Source: Vibrio gazogenes
GTDB lineage: Bacteria > Pseudomonadota > Gammaproteobacteria > Enterobacterales > Vibrionaceae
NCBI RefSeq assembly: GCF_002196515.1
Contig: NZ_CP018835.1
Location: 1,302,001-1,366,000 of the forward strand
Direction: 5' to 3'
DNA length: 64,000 nt
Of this stretch, positions 9,536-18,768 are shown one piece after another (position 1 is the stretch's first letter; the number at the start of each line of letters is the position of its first letter). The notes under the pieces were generated by a model. That model ran no database searches, was not told where the DNA came from, and saw only the letters and a program-made list of their open reading frames with translations. A program made the translations under genes and the position numbers.

Positions 9536-10069
9536 TTACTTCGCTAACCGAGGATACATAACCGCGATCAAGGTTCCCGTCTGACCATTACTCAATGTCA
9601 CCGAATCAATACTCACATTCGGTATATTCAGGTAATCCATTGGGTAATGACCATGTTCAACCTTTTCCTGTACCAGCACGATCGCCGTCTCATATCGAAT
9701 CGCTGTATATGATGGCAGCTTTTCCCGGTAAAACTGGAGCACCTGTTCAACCGAACTCTCAGTCAGAAACGTCGCAAAAGGCAGTGTTTGATCTAAATCG
9801 TCAAAATTGATGCCATGATACTTATGGACAACCATCAGCGAACCGGGATAAATAGGCAGCGCAACTGCGCTCATCGGTGCCTCTTTTATTTCAGGATTAA
9901 TCCCCATCATCTGACGTAGCATTGCTCTGGATGTTTCCAACACCGGAGAGACAGCAGTTTGCTTCTGTGATGTCGGTTCAGGCGCTGTTTCGTCTTGCGC
10001 TGCAGCAATGCCGGACAGACTCAAAACCCCGAGTAAGGTGAGACTTGCGGTATATATTCGTTTTTTCAT
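9536..10069 (-). CDS. small exported protein of unknown function
   Basis: 177 residues with a clear signal peptide (MKKRIYTASLTLLGVLSLSG, cleavage near AAAQ at 22-25). The mature part begins with a Pro/Thr/Gln-rich stretch and then holds an alpha/beta region (PIYPGSLMVVHKYHGINFDD, SVEQVLQFYREKLPSY). I do not recognise the family. It follows the anSME gene on the same strand after about 70 bp, so it may be the last gene of the sulfatase 2-anSME unit, and it presumably acts in the periplasm together with the sulfatases. The start is preceded by AAAGGAGAATCA. Confidence 0.7.
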   Translation of the reverse strand: MKKRIYTASLTLLGVLSLSGIAAAQDETAPEPTSQKQTAVSPVLETSRAMLRQMMGINPEIKEAPMSAVALPIYPGSLMVVHKYHGINFDDLDQTLPFATFLTESSVEQVLQFYREKLPSYTAIRYETAIVLVQEKVEHGHYPMDYLNIPNVSIDSVTLSNGQTGTLIAVMYPRLAK

Positions 10070-10138
10070 TGATTCTCCTTTACTACCATTTTGTCAGTGG
10101 TCAATCATCCAATTGATTCTCTTGCACCACCATCAACG

Positions 10139-11317
10139 TTATGACTCAAGTACCTTGCGGATAATCGCCCGCATGTGTGGAATACAATGGCTAAAATGTA
10201 CTTTGTAACCATCACACAGATAATTTTTATTCGGAATACCATTCGAGGAGAGTGAAAAGCGATGTTTCGGACACCCACCATGGCAAACTTCTTTCACCGG
10301 ACACTGAAGACAATCAACGGAGATATCCTTCGATTTACTTTGAGAAAACAGGATCTGCTGTTCACTGTTGACCATTTTCAGCAGGTTATTCTGGTGGATA
10401 TTGCCCAGTTTGTTGTCCGGAAAAACGAAGTGATCACATGAATACACATCACCGTTCGCTTCTAGTGCCAGATTTGCGCCACATTCTTCAGAAAAAACAC
10501 AAATCCCTTTTCCGCCAATGAGCTGAGTCATGGTCTGTTCAAAGTTCATTACAAAATACTGGCCAATGTCCTTTTCCGCCCATTCGTCAAAAATCGTATT
10601 GAGAAAACGCCCATAAGCTTCCGAAGGCACCGTCCACGGGGCAACCTGACACGGCTCTGAAAAGTCAGGCTTAATCAGAAACAGGCCATTCGAATCTGGC
10701 TGGCTGGCAATCCGTTCGACCAGTGGAATAAACTGCATGTAATGACTGCCAACGGCTTTCAAAGCACGGTAGACTGCCAACGGCTCATGGACATTATGCT
10801 CACTGACAACCGTCAGCGTATTAAATTCGACTTGATATTTTTTCAATAGCTCAATGGCTTCAATCACTTTGTCATAAGTATCTTTGCCTGATTTAGACCG
10901 TCGGTAGCGATTATGATGCTCGGCGTTACCATCAATAGAAAGGCCGATCAAAAATTGATGCCGGTGAAAAAATTTCGCCCAGCTCTGTGTCAGATTCAGG
11001 CCATTCGTCTGGAAAAAGTTATTAATCTGTTTTCCCTGCCCATAGCGCTGTTGATACGCAACCGCTTTTTCAAAAAACGCCAATCCTGCCAGCGTCGGTT
11101 CCCCACCCTGCCAGATAAAGTCGATGACAGGTGCAGACTGGGATTGAATATTGGTTTTTACATAGTTTTGCAGCGTCTCTTCATCCATCTGCCAGTTCTG
11201 CTTGCGGCTCGGATAGAGTTTCTCCTTCTCCAGATAGAAACAGTATTCGCAATCAATGTTACACACGGAGCCGGTCGGCTTCGACAAGAGCTGAAAATTC
11301 TCAATCTGGTTTTGCAT
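10139..11317 (-). CDS. anaerobic sulfatase-maturating enzyme (radical SAM)
   Basis: A 392-residue radical-SAM enzyme that converts the active-site Ser or Cys of sulfatases to formylglycine in the cytoplasm, before export, without oxygen. The cluster motif C19-x3-C23-x2-C26 (CNIDCEYC) is followed by FYLEKEKLY and QGGEPTL, both typical of anSME; a SPASM-type cysteine-rich C-terminal half (CVFSEECG, CDHFVFP, CLQCPVKEVCHGGCPKHRF) holds two more clusters. The ATG at 11317 is seven bases from AGAGGA and is preferred over the GTG just before it. The gene lies 80 bp behind sulfatase 2 and likely shares its transcript. Confidence 0.9.
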   Translation of the reverse strand: MQNQIENFQLLSKPTGSVCNIDCEYCFYLEKEKLYPSRKQNWQMDEETLQNYVKTNIQSQSAPVIDFIWQGGEPTLAGLAFFEKAVAYQQRYGQGKQINNFFQTNGLNLTQSWAKFFHRHQFLIGLSIDGNAEHHNRYRRSKSGKDTYDKVIEAIELLKKYQVEFNTLTVVSEHNVHEPLAVYRALKAVGSHYMQFIPLVERIASQPDSNGLFLIKPDFSEPCQVAPWTVPSEAYGRFLNTIFDEWAEKDIGQYFVMNFEQTMTQLIGGKGICVFSEECGANLALEANGDVYSCDHFVFPDNKLGNIHQNNLLKMVNSEQQILFSQSKSKDISVDCLQCPVKEVCHGGCPKHRFSLSSNGIPNKNYLCDGYKVHFSHCIPHMRAIIRKVLES

Positions 11318-11397
11318 CACATTGTCCTCTCGTATTCGATGAAACAGGGCCGTCGCACTAACGACAGCCCTGATTCGTTTTTTATTAGTATTTATCG

Positions 11398-13125
11398 TTA
11401 TTGAAATGTGTAGCTCTGGTTTTCACTTTCTTTCCACCCATATCTTACGGATTTAAATTCAATTTGATGCACCCCTTGCGGGACTTTGAGTGCCTTGGTG
11501 TACAACAGCCAGTCTCCGTCATCAAATCGATAACCGATAGATGCGTTCTGAGTCCGGTTCACTATCGAAAATGTCTTAAACAATGAGTTGTAATGACCAA
11601 ACGGTGCTTCTGTCACTCGCTGTTTACCGTCTTTATCCAAAATCTGTTTAACCATTTCAGACTCAGGCATCAGTGACATATCCACGGCACTGCCATCCCA
11701 CGCAACCAAAGCCTGACGCATGGTTTCAAGTACCGCTTTATATTTAGGGTCTTGTGCCAGATTGTTCAGCTCATATGGGTCATTGACCTTGTCATACAGC
11801 TCTTCCTGAGGGCGAGGCTCAAACCAGATTTTTTGCTGTTTGTTCAGATGATCGGCTTCATTCTCCGCCTTCATCGATTGCATGATTCCCAGATTGTTAC
11901 GGAAATTATTGTCATATCCACCGGGGATTTCCGTATGCTCGTTATACACATAACTATAGCGTGCGTTCCGAACACTTCGCCCATATTGAGGTACGCTATC
12001 GAAACGATCCCGTCCGGCATAGATATATTCACGTACAGTTGCGTTATCTTTCGATAAATCAACCCCGGTCATATAGTCCGGAACTTGGCTGCCGGAGAAC
12101 CCAAGAAGGGTCGGGGCTAAATCTTCAAAAGAGACCAGACGACTTTCTGTTTGACCATTTTGTTTCCACCATGAGGGGCGATATTGCTTCGGTACATGCA
12201 CCATAAATGGTACTTTCAGCCCCGAATCATAGAGATCGCGTTTATGTCGGGGAATACCGTCACCGTGATCCGTCGTCACGATCAAAATGGTGTTGTCCCA
12301 GAGTCCGTCTTTCTTCAACCCCTGAACGATCTTGCCGACCATCTGATCCATCACCTGAACATTGTCGTAATGTCGGGCAATATCACGTCTGACTCTCGGC
12401 GTGTCGGGATAATAGGGTTCAAGTTTGATATCCTTCGGATCCGTTAGCTGAATATTGTAATGGGCCCGCAATTTATCCCACCGATTAACCAACCGCTCCC
12501 ATTTCTTATCCAACAGATCTTCCTTGCGGAAAATCCCTGACTCATGCGTAATCTGTGGATTGAGATGTAAGAAGAATGGCTTGCCATGAAGATCGTAATT
12601 CCGCCACGCTGTCGGAACCATAAAATCATCCATATTTTTAGATGAACCATGTTGATCCCACAACGTAAATGGCCCGATATTCATTGGCCCACCCGAAAAC
12701 TGATAGTCGGTTTTGGTATCATTGTAAGTGAAATACCCGTTGGCACGGAGCAGTTCGGGGTAACCTTTGACTTGTGATTCAGGCACGCCAATATATCCAC
12801 CACCGGGATAATTGGTCGTGCGCATATGCTGTAAGCCTAAGGTTTGTGGAAATCTGCCGGTAATCACACCAGCTCGACTCGGTGCGGAAACGGGAGCCAT
12901 CGCATAAACCTGTTGAAAACGGACGCTCTCTTTTGCCAATGCATCAATATTCGGGGTTTTTGCGACAGAGTCCCCATAGGCCCCCCACCTCGGGCTCAGA
13001 TCTTCAGCCATAATCAGAACGATATTCGGTTTTTCAGACTGTTTCTGTGGTGTAAAATCAGCCGCATTGACCGTACTGCTGATAGTGGCAGCTAACAATG
13101 TTAAAGCTAGGACATTTGTCTTCAT
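11398..13125 (-). CDS. exported Ser-type sulfatase (2)
   Basis: A 575-residue sulfatase with signal peptide (1-21, VNAA), metal ligands in AEDLSPRWG (40-48), the Ser-type activation motif S80-A-P-S-R84-AGVITG, and TTDHGDGIPRHKRDLYDSG as the second metal/substrate region. It is preceded by RAT4 and an AGGAGA ribosome site, and is followed by the anSME gene that would mature it. The sequence around the motif resembles the heparan-N-sulfatase-like branch; this is recollection, not a search result. A beta-strand-rich C-terminal extension (from about residue 520) follows the catalytic domain. Confidence 0.88.
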   Translation of the reverse strand: MKTNVLALTLLAATISSTVNAADFTPQKQSEKPNIVLIMAEDLSPRWGAYGDSVAKTPNIDALAKESVRFQQVYAMAPVSAPSRAGVITGRFPQTLGLQHMRTTNYPGGGYIGVPESQVKGYPELLRANGYFTYNDTKTDYQFSGGPMNIGPFTLWDQHGSSKNMDDFMVPTAWRNYDLHGKPFFLHLNPQITHESGIFRKEDLLDKKWERLVNRWDKLRAHYNIQLTDPKDIKLEPYYPDTPRVRRDIARHYDNVQVMDQMVGKIVQGLKKDGLWDNTILIVTTDHGDGIPRHKRDLYDSGLKVPFMVHVPKQYRPSWWKQNGQTESRLVSFEDLAPTLLGFSGSQVPDYMTGVDLSKDNATVREYIYAGRDRFDSVPQYGRSVRNARYSYVYNEHTEIPGGYDNNFRNNLGIMQSMKAENEADHLNKQQKIWFEPRPQEELYDKVNDPYELNNLAQDPKYKAVLETMRQALVAWDGSAVDMSLMPESEMVKQILDKDGKQRVTEAPFGHYNSLFKTFSIVNRTQNASIGYRFDDGDWLLYTKALKVPQGVHQIEFKSVRYGWKESENQSYTFQ

Positions 13126-13169
13126 TTCCTATTCTCCTGAAAGTCGGCAATTTGCATCACCCAGAAACG

Positions 13170-13234
13170 AAAAAACCCAAGCAGAGATATTTCTACCTCT
13201 GCTTGGGTCTTGCCTGCCGAAACAGTAACAATCC
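13170..13234 (-). promoter_or_regulatory. RAT antiterminator plus terminator, sulfatase 2 leader (RAT4)
   Basis: On the minus strand the RAT runs 13234-13206, beginning GGATTGTTACTG and ending CAGGCAAGACC. The terminator pairs ACCCAAGCAGAG with CTCTGCTTGGGT and ends in T6 at 13170. The sulfatase start is about 45 bases downstream. Confidence 0.9.
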
Positions 13235-13335
13235 GTGCGAATGCAGTCAGCCTACTTTTCTATTGTGTCAATAGCAATTACAAGTCGTTCTATCTGTGAT
13301 TGCTATCGCCTTCATTGGCTCATAAACCATGATGA

Positions 13336-13368
13336 ATAAAGCCACCGGAATGAACAATTTCCGGCGGC
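13336..13368 (-). terminator. intrinsic terminator after the porin gene
   Basis: On the minus strand GCCGCCGGAA, eight bases, TTCCGGTGGC, then TTTATT. It lies 25 bases after the porin stop and separates it from the sulfatase 2 promoter. Confidence 0.75.
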
Positions 13369-13393
13369 AATCATCTCAGTACGCCACTAGAAC

Positions 13394-14545
13394 TTAAAAA
13401 TTAAACAGAGACTCGATATACACCTGATCATCACCTTTATCACTCATGGCTTCAGAAATTGCGATAGTGGTTCTACGATTGATATAATACTTCAGTTGGA
13501 ATTCAAAAGCTTTATCAAGCTCATCCAGATTCACAATGATCGCCGGAGAAAATCCTTTGCCGTTTTTAGGGAGCAGCCTGTAGGTTACATTTGCAGAGGC
13601 ACCTAGACCTTTGGTGGCATATCCTTGGTTACGGATGATATCGCCATTTTCATTATCATCCATTTTCGAATAAGAAAAGTTCCAAGACATACGTTGTGCC
13701 ATTGCAAACTGCTTATACCCATAGAATGTATAAGTCAGCAAATTCTTATCGGTCCGCTCATAGTTAGTATCAGAATTGGAGTGATAAGAATCTTTCGTCT
13801 TCGCACCGCGGTTCCCCCAGATTCCTTTACTACCGACAAAAAGACCCGGCTGACCATTATGAACCGCCAGATAAGCACCGAAGGAATCAGCTTCACGCGA
13901 ATAAATATCTGCCGTCTGATAACCGAAATCTATCCCCATGATGTCAGAATCCATATCATAGGAAGCATAAACATACAGGTTATTGTCATAGTGGCTGTCG
14001 TAAATAATTTTCCCTGCATTTTTTCTCCCTCTTTCTGACTGGTTGTTATACAAACCCGTAATAGCGACATCATTGGAGAACGATGACATCGTTGCGGTGT
14101 ATTTACCATAACCCAGAAAGCCCCAGACCGAATCTTCAAAACCAACCCGGAATTGGTCAATCTTCTGATCATCATCAAAATTATCGAAACGATTGGTGAC
14201 TTTATTATCATTATCAATCCAGATTTCCTGAGCCTCCATCCGCACATCACCGACAAACCCGATCCGATCCGTAAGGGCGGTGTAGCCCCTCATGCGCATC
14301 ATCACTCTAAAATAAGCTTTCTCATAATCAGTGTGATCCGTTGATGTGTTATAGCCGCCTTTTAAGAAGCCATTAAAAAACCACCGTGAATTATTATCCA
14401 GATTTGTTAATGATTCGATTGTTGAACCCGCTTCCTTATAGTTTTCGACCAGATCAGAGTCCCACTTTGTCGTGTCACTCTTTGCATAAACATTATGGCT
14501 TAACCCACATGCTATCGCTATTGCTAAAATTGTAATATTTTTCAT
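13394..14545 (-). CDS. outer-membrane porin
   Basis: A 383-residue beta-barrel-like outer-membrane protein. A signal peptide (MKNITILAIAIACGLSHNVYA) is followed by a mature chain rich in alternating polar/aromatic strands (FFNGFLKGGYNTST, YFRVMMRMRGYTA, LTYTFYGYKQF) and a terminal phenylalanine (ESLFNF), the signature needed for barrel assembly. The ATG at 14545 is chosen; an upstream TTG at 14554 is too close to its AGGGG. The gene has its own RAT5 leader between two sulfatase units, so it probably admits the sulfated oligosaccharide or product. It is not an OmpU/OmpT-type general porin that I recognise. Confidence 0.8.
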   Translation of the reverse strand: MKNITILAIAIACGLSHNVYAKSDTTKWDSDLVENYKEAGSTIESLTNLDNNSRWFFNGFLKGGYNTSTDHTDYEKAYFRVMMRMRGYTALTDRIGFVGDVRMEAQEIWIDNDNKVTNRFDNFDDDQKIDQFRVGFEDSVWGFLGYGKYTATMSSFSNDVAITGLYNNQSERGRKNAGKIIYDSHYDNNLYVYASYDMDSDIMGIDFGYQTADIYSREADSFGAYLAVHNGQPGLFVGSKGIWGNRGAKTKDSYHSNSDTNYERTDKNLLTYTFYGYKQFAMAQRMSWNFSYSKMDDNENGDIIRNQGYATKGLGASANVTYRLLPKNGKGFSPAIIVNLDELDKAFEFQLKYYINRRTTIAISEAMSDKGDDQVYIESLFNF

Positions 14546-14566
14546 ATCTTTCAAACCCCTATTAAT

Positions 14567-14633
14567 AAAAAAACCCGCCAGACCGTTATAAATAACGGTC
14601 TGGCGGGTTTTGCCTGAAATTCAGTAGCAATCC
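14567..14633 (-). promoter_or_regulatory. RAT antiterminator plus terminator, porin leader (RAT5)
   Basis: On the minus strand the RAT runs 14633-14606, beginning GGATTGCTACTG and ending CAGGCAAAACC (28 nt; one T to C change in the first box). The terminator pairs ACCCGCCAGACCGTTAT with its near-perfect complement and ends in T7. Confidence 0.88.
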
Positions 14634-14781
14634 AACGCCAATAATAAATAATTATTATAAAATAAAAACTAATTGATTCTCTTAATGTGACCAAACTCAA
14701 TAAATATTTCTATCAATATGAAGAATAAATAAATCACACTCCCCAAAAAAACTTTCAAAAAATTCATTCCAATAATAGTTA

Positions 14782-14817
14782 TAGAAAAATAATGAGATGC
14801 ACAGTCTCATTATTTTT
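14782..14817. terminator. bidirectional terminator after sulfatase 3
   Basis: AATGAGA, loop TGCACA with GTCTCATT on the other side, flanked by A/T runs on both sides (AAAAAT and ATTTTTAT). It lies just past the stop of sulfatase 3. Confidence 0.65.
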
Positions 14818-14830
14818 ATAATAATTAAAG

Positions 14831-16336
14831 TTAACTATTGGGATTAAATAATGGTGCTTTAGGTTTTGGCATATTCTCTTTAAATATCTTCGCCGCAGAC
14901 AAAACCTCAGCCAGAATTTTCGGTGACCGTTGTGCAAGGTTTATCGTTTCATTCGGATCTTCTTTGAGATTGTACAATGTCGGCTCATTCAGCCACACAA
15001 CCCCTTTTCTACCTTTGCGCTCTCCGAAGACAACTTTATAGTCTCCCATCCGAAATGCCGTAAACTGCCCCAGAACATAATAAGGCATGGTCGTTCTGGC
15101 ACTCTTATCCCCTTTCAACCATGTTTTACTGATATCAAACCCATCGAGATCTTTGACCGGATGATGGGTGCCTGTAAGAGACATAATCGTCGGCAGGATA
15201 TCCAGCGTACTGCCGATGCCATCAACGACTTCATTTTTCAGATGACCTTTCCAGTTAACGATAAACGGCACTCTCATTCCGCCTTCATACTGGGTACCTT
15301 TCGCATCTCTCAAGTTTCCTTTTTGACCGGCCAGCCCCCATTTGTTCCACATCCACCAAGGGCCGTTATCTGAAGTGAACATCACAATGGTATTATCCGC
15401 AATCCCTTGTTTTTCCAGTTGATCCATAATTTGCCCGACCGACCAGTCAATTTCCAGCAAGATGTCACCATAGCGGTTATGACCTTTCCCAACAAACTCA
15501 GGAGAACCAAACAATGGTGTATGTGTCTGGGGATAAGACATGAACATAAAAAACGGATTTTTTTGCTGCTTATGTTCGGCAATGTAGTCTTTGGCACGAC
15601 TGGTAATATTTTTGGTAAAGGTTGCCTGTTTCATACCACCGGGAACCTTATAATCAATGTATTTACCGTTGATGGTATCTTTGGCCTCATAAGACATATA
15701 CAAGGGCACATCCCAATATTCTTGCTTCGGCAGAATATAAGCAGGCATTCCCTTAACCCAAGCAGCATGTGCTGCTTTGGGATCATTTTTCATCAACGCA
15801 TTCATTTCTAACTGATTTGGTGTGATCGTTGAATAACGGTCATTACTGGCAGGAATACCATACCACCAATCGAATCCGTGACGAGTCGGGAATGAATCGG
15901 CATTGGAACCCAGATGCCATTTACCGTACATCACAGTGTCATAGCCATTGGTCTTCAGTGAGTCTGCGATTGTCACTTCTTTTTTCGGGAAACCATCCGG
16001 GTCACCTTCAATGAATACACCAGGCGCGGTTGTTCCATACAGGCCTGTTTTGGGCCCTAATCGTCCAGTTAACAAACCACCACGGCTGGGAGAAGAAATA
16101 GGTGAACTCACATAAAAATTGGTCCAGCGCTGACCTGTTTTGGCAAGTTTATCTAAATTTGGGGTTGGTGTTTTACTACCTTGTAAGCCAATATCTGCCC
16201 ACCCCATATCGTCAGTAAATAAAATAATAACGTTGGGTTTTTCTGCCGAATGTTGACTTGCCACAGCCAAAGAAGTCATCCCAGCCATACTCGCGACGGC
16301 AACACTGACACCAATTGCAATATTTTTTATCTTCAT
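14831..16336 (-). CDS. exported Ser-type sulfatase (3)
   Basis: A 501-residue sulfatase with signal peptide (1-27, LAVASQ), metal ligands FTDDMGWADIG (40-50), the Ser-type motif S81-S-P-S-R85-GGLLTG, a MYGKWHLG segment and FTSDNGPWW as second metal site. This layout is that of the arylsulfatase A / GalNAc-6-sulfatase-like branch. AAGGTG lies nine bases from the ATG. It is the third Ser-type enzyme of the regulon and depends on an anSME. RAT6 lies unusually far upstream (about 420 bases), with no evident gene between. Confidence 0.88.
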   Translation of the reverse strand: MKIKNIAIGVSVAVASMAGMTSLAVASQHSAEKPNVIILFTDDMGWADIGLQGSKTPTPNLDKLAKTGQRWTNFYVSSPISSPSRGGLLTGRLGPKTGLYGTTAPGVFIEGDPDGFPKKEVTIADSLKTNGYDTVMYGKWHLGSNADSFPTRHGFDWWYGIPASNDRYSTITPNQLEMNALMKNDPKAAHAAWVKGMPAYILPKQEYWDVPLYMSYEAKDTINGKYIDYKVPGGMKQATFTKNITSRAKDYIAEHKQQKNPFFMFMSYPQTHTPLFGSPEFVGKGHNRYGDILLEIDWSVGQIMDQLEKQGIADNTIVMFTSDNGPWWMWNKWGLAGQKGNLRDAKGTQYEGGMRVPFIVNWKGHLKNEVVDGIGSTLDILPTIMSLTGTHHPVKDLDGFDISKTWLKGDKSARTTMPYYVLGQFTAFRMGDYKVVFGERKGRKGVVWLNEPTLYNLKEDPNETINLAQRSPKILAEVLSAAKIFKENMPKPKAPLFNPNS

Positions 16337-16756
16337 GTTTTGTGCACCTTATTTCCTTCATGTTATATCAATTTGACACCAATTCTTATTAAGAACCATT
16401 GATATATACTCACATATTTAAACAATGAAATGGATGAAATAGAGTACAAACAGAACACTGTCAAAAAAATAAAATGCATACCCAAAATACTTTTTATAAA
16501 ATAGTCCATCTAGCATCAATGATTTTATCTTATGATACTTATATATAATGTATTTAAACGATGATGTACTCTTTTACATCGCTTTATAAAAATTAAGCAG
16601 TGACTCAATACTATCTCATAGCTCCCTAATGATATAAATACTCAACAGTTGTACTCGAATAGCCACGAGATTATTAAAGATGATGCATGCTGTTTTTATT
16701 TATATTCTCCTCATTTTTAACATCATATTATAACGAGCGATATGTTTGTTTTATTC
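16337..16756. other. long AT-rich leader between RAT6 and sulfatase 3
   Basis: 420 non-coding bases separate the RAT6 terminator from the sulfatase 3 start; the other five leaders are 20-115 bases. I see no ORF and no clear hairpin. It may hold a secondary promoter or a structured untranslated region. Confidence 0.4.
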
Positions 16757-16850
16757 AAAAAAAAACCTAAATCCAATCAAATCCGGATAATAACTATCAA
16801 CTAGATCTGATTGGATTTAGGTCTTGCCTGCAAAATCGCAGTAACAATCC
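16757..16850 (-). promoter_or_regulatory. RAT antiterminator plus terminator upstream of sulfatase 3 (RAT6)
   Basis: On the minus strand the RAT runs 16850-16820, beginning GGATTGTTACTGC and ending GCAGGCAAGACC (31 nt). The terminator pairs ACCTAAATCCAATCA with TGATTGGATTTAGGT and ends in nine T near 16757. Confidence 0.88.
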
Positions 16851-17106
16851 ACATTGCCAATGCATATATTTTTAAAATAACAACTATTTTAATCTAAGCA
16901 AATACAATCTACCAGACTGTGATATATATCGATAAACAGAAAATAAAGCTACAATTAATGTGATCATCGCCATGTTTTAACCACAATTTCTTGAGTGGTC
17001 TATTGAATAGATAAAGTTGTTCGCCTTATTTTCATTGGTAAGCAACATCCGTGTCCTAACCATGTTTACATTTTCGGCAACGACACAAACGGACAACAGC
17101 GAACGG
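16851..17106. promoter_or_regulatory. promoter region for the RAT6 transcript
   Basis: 256 non-coding bases between the second anSME gene and RAT6. They must contain the sulfatase 3 promoter on the minus strand. A GATCACATTAA half-site (around 16958-16968 on the minus strand) may bind CRP, but no full palindrome is evident. Confidence 0.35.
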
Positions 17107-18420
17107 TTACCGATTCATGCAGCACTTCTTATATTTTTTGCCACTGCCACATGGACATAAACTATTTCTTGATACTGTCTTTGTGCTTTTGGGTAAGTGA
17201 CTCTGATTAAAGTCGATATTTTTCAATATCATAATGTCATTGACGGGTTGACCGTTAAAAATCAAACCTCGAATTTGTCCCATCGTTTCAGCAATATGAC
17301 GGAAGTAATGTTTGTACCCCGCACAAAAGTAATTATGCTGAGGAAAACCGGATGGGGAGACATTAAACCGGTGTTTTGGACACCCCCCATTACAAGCAAA
17401 CAGAAATTCACAATGCTGACAGTCTGGGGTGAGTGACTTTTTCTTACTTTGACCAAACTCAATCGCCTGTTCACTATTATTCATTTCAAAAATAGAGACA
17501 TCATGAATGTTGCCTAGTTTATGTTCCGGGTACACAAAGTGGTCACAATTATATAAGTCACCATTAGACTCTAGTGCAAACGCATGACCGCAGGTTTCGG
17601 CAAAGATACAAATTCCGGCAGGTTCTCCACACCAGGATGAAATAGCGTTATCAAAGGTTTGCACAAAGATCTTACCGACATCTTTCTTGACCCACTCATC
17701 AAAAATAGACGTCAAAAATTGACCGTATTGAAGGGGAGTCACCGACCAAGAGGTCACGCGTGCTTCTGTGACATCAGGAGAAACGAAACTGAGCCCGTCT
17801 GCCGTTTTCTCTTCAATTTCACGTTCTACCAACGGGATAAACTGCATATAGGTAGAACCGATTTGTTTCAAGAATTGATACACGTCTAACGCATAGTCAG
17901 CATTTGCATCACTCACAACCGTTAAAGTCGTAAAATCCACGCGATGTTTCTGTAATAACGCAACGGCTGCGATAACCTTATCAAAACTGCCTCTTTGCGC
18001 TCGATTCAGGCGATATTTATCGTGCAGATGTTGAGGACCATCAATGGATAAACCAATCAGAAAATCATGTTTGATGAAGAATTCACACCATTCATCATTG
18101 AGTAGGACACCATTGGTTTGGAAAGCATGCGTGATATGTTTCCCCTCGCCATATTTATCACAAAACGCAATGACCTTTCTGAAAAAGTCGATCCCCATTA
18201 ATGTCGGTTCACCACCTTGCCAGACAAACTGAACGTCAGCCCCGCTTTGCGCTTGAATATATTGACGAACATAAAGCTCGAGCGTCTCCTCGGTCATTTG
18301 CCATTGACTCTGATCCGGATATAACTTTTCCTTCTCCAGATAAAAACAATAGCTACAATCCAAATTACATTTTGAGCTACTCGGCTTACTCATCACATGA
18401 CATTGATTGACGGTTTGCAT
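17107..18420 (-). CDS. anaerobic sulfatase-maturating enzyme with SEC-C tail
   Basis: A 437-residue radical-SAM sulfatase maturase, paralogous to the one at 10139. The cluster motif is C18-x3-C22-x2-C25 (CNLDCSYC), followed by FYLEKEKLYP and QGGEPTLMG; SPASM cysteines follow (CIFAETCG, CDHFVYP, CQHCEFLFACNGGCPKHRF). It ends with a short SEC-C zinc motif (LCPCGSGKKYKKCC), which the first copy lacks. It is the last gene of the rpiR-yidH-yidG unit, 18 bp after yidG. It may serve the cytoplasmic sulfatase of the adjoining PTS operon, since anSMEs can use Cys as well as Ser. Confidence 0.9.
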   Translation of the reverse strand: MQTVNQCHVMSKPSSSKCNLDCSYCFYLEKEKLYPDQSQWQMTEETLELYVRQYIQAQSGADVQFVWQGGEPTLMGIDFFRKVIAFCDKYGEGKHITHAFQTNGVLLNDEWCEFFIKHDFLIGLSIDGPQHLHDKYRLNRAQRGSFDKVIAAVALLQKHRVDFTTLTVVSDANADYALDVYQFLKQIGSTYMQFIPLVEREIEEKTADGLSFVSPDVTEARVTSWSVTPLQYGQFLTSIFDEWVKKDVGKIFVQTFDNAISSWCGEPAGICIFAETCGHAFALESNGDLYNCDHFVYPEHKLGNIHDVSIFEMNNSEQAIEFGQSKKKSLTPDCQHCEFLFACNGGCPKHRFNVSPSGFPQHNYFCAGYKHYFRHIAETMGQIRGLIFNGQPVNDIMILKNIDFNQSHLPKSTKTVSRNSLCPCGSGKKYKKCCMNR

Positions 18421-18438
18421 GGCTGCCTCAAACTGGGT

Positions 18439-18768
18439 TTATGACGGTATAAAACGTAAGCAAATGTTTAGCGCATAGAATAAAGCCGCAAAGACCAATA
18501 CCACGCTAAGCCCCTGTTTTTGAATGATGAACGGCCCATAAGAGGAAGCAGAGGTTCCTTTAATATTCCGGCTCAGTTCAATGGATGTGAATAAACTGAA
18601 TAGCATGGTGCTGATCAGTAGAAAAACGGCAATGACTACAAGCAGAGCGTTGGATGATAATAAACCAATGCGACAAATGGCCGCGACGATCACTATCGAC
18701 GACAACAGCGTTCTCCACCATGACAATAACGTCCGTTCATATTGAAGACCGGGCTTTTCCATAACCAC
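18439..18768 (-). CDS. yidG: YidG-like DUF202 membrane protein
   Basis: About 109 residues with three predicted membrane segments and the DUF202 start PGLQYERTLLSWWRT. It follows yidH with no gap (GTG directly after the yidH stop; an ATG two codons later is possible). In E. coli yidG and yidH sit beside yidF, a sulfatase-maturase-like gene, and yidJ, a sulfatase, so the association with sulfatase genes is conserved. The function of these membrane proteins is not known. Confidence 0.75.
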   Translation of the reverse strand: MVMEKPGLQYERTLLSWWRTLLSSIVIVAAICRIGLLSSNALLVVIAVFLLISTMLFSLFTSIELSRNIKGTSASSYGPFIIQKQGLSVVLVFAALFYALNICLRFIPS

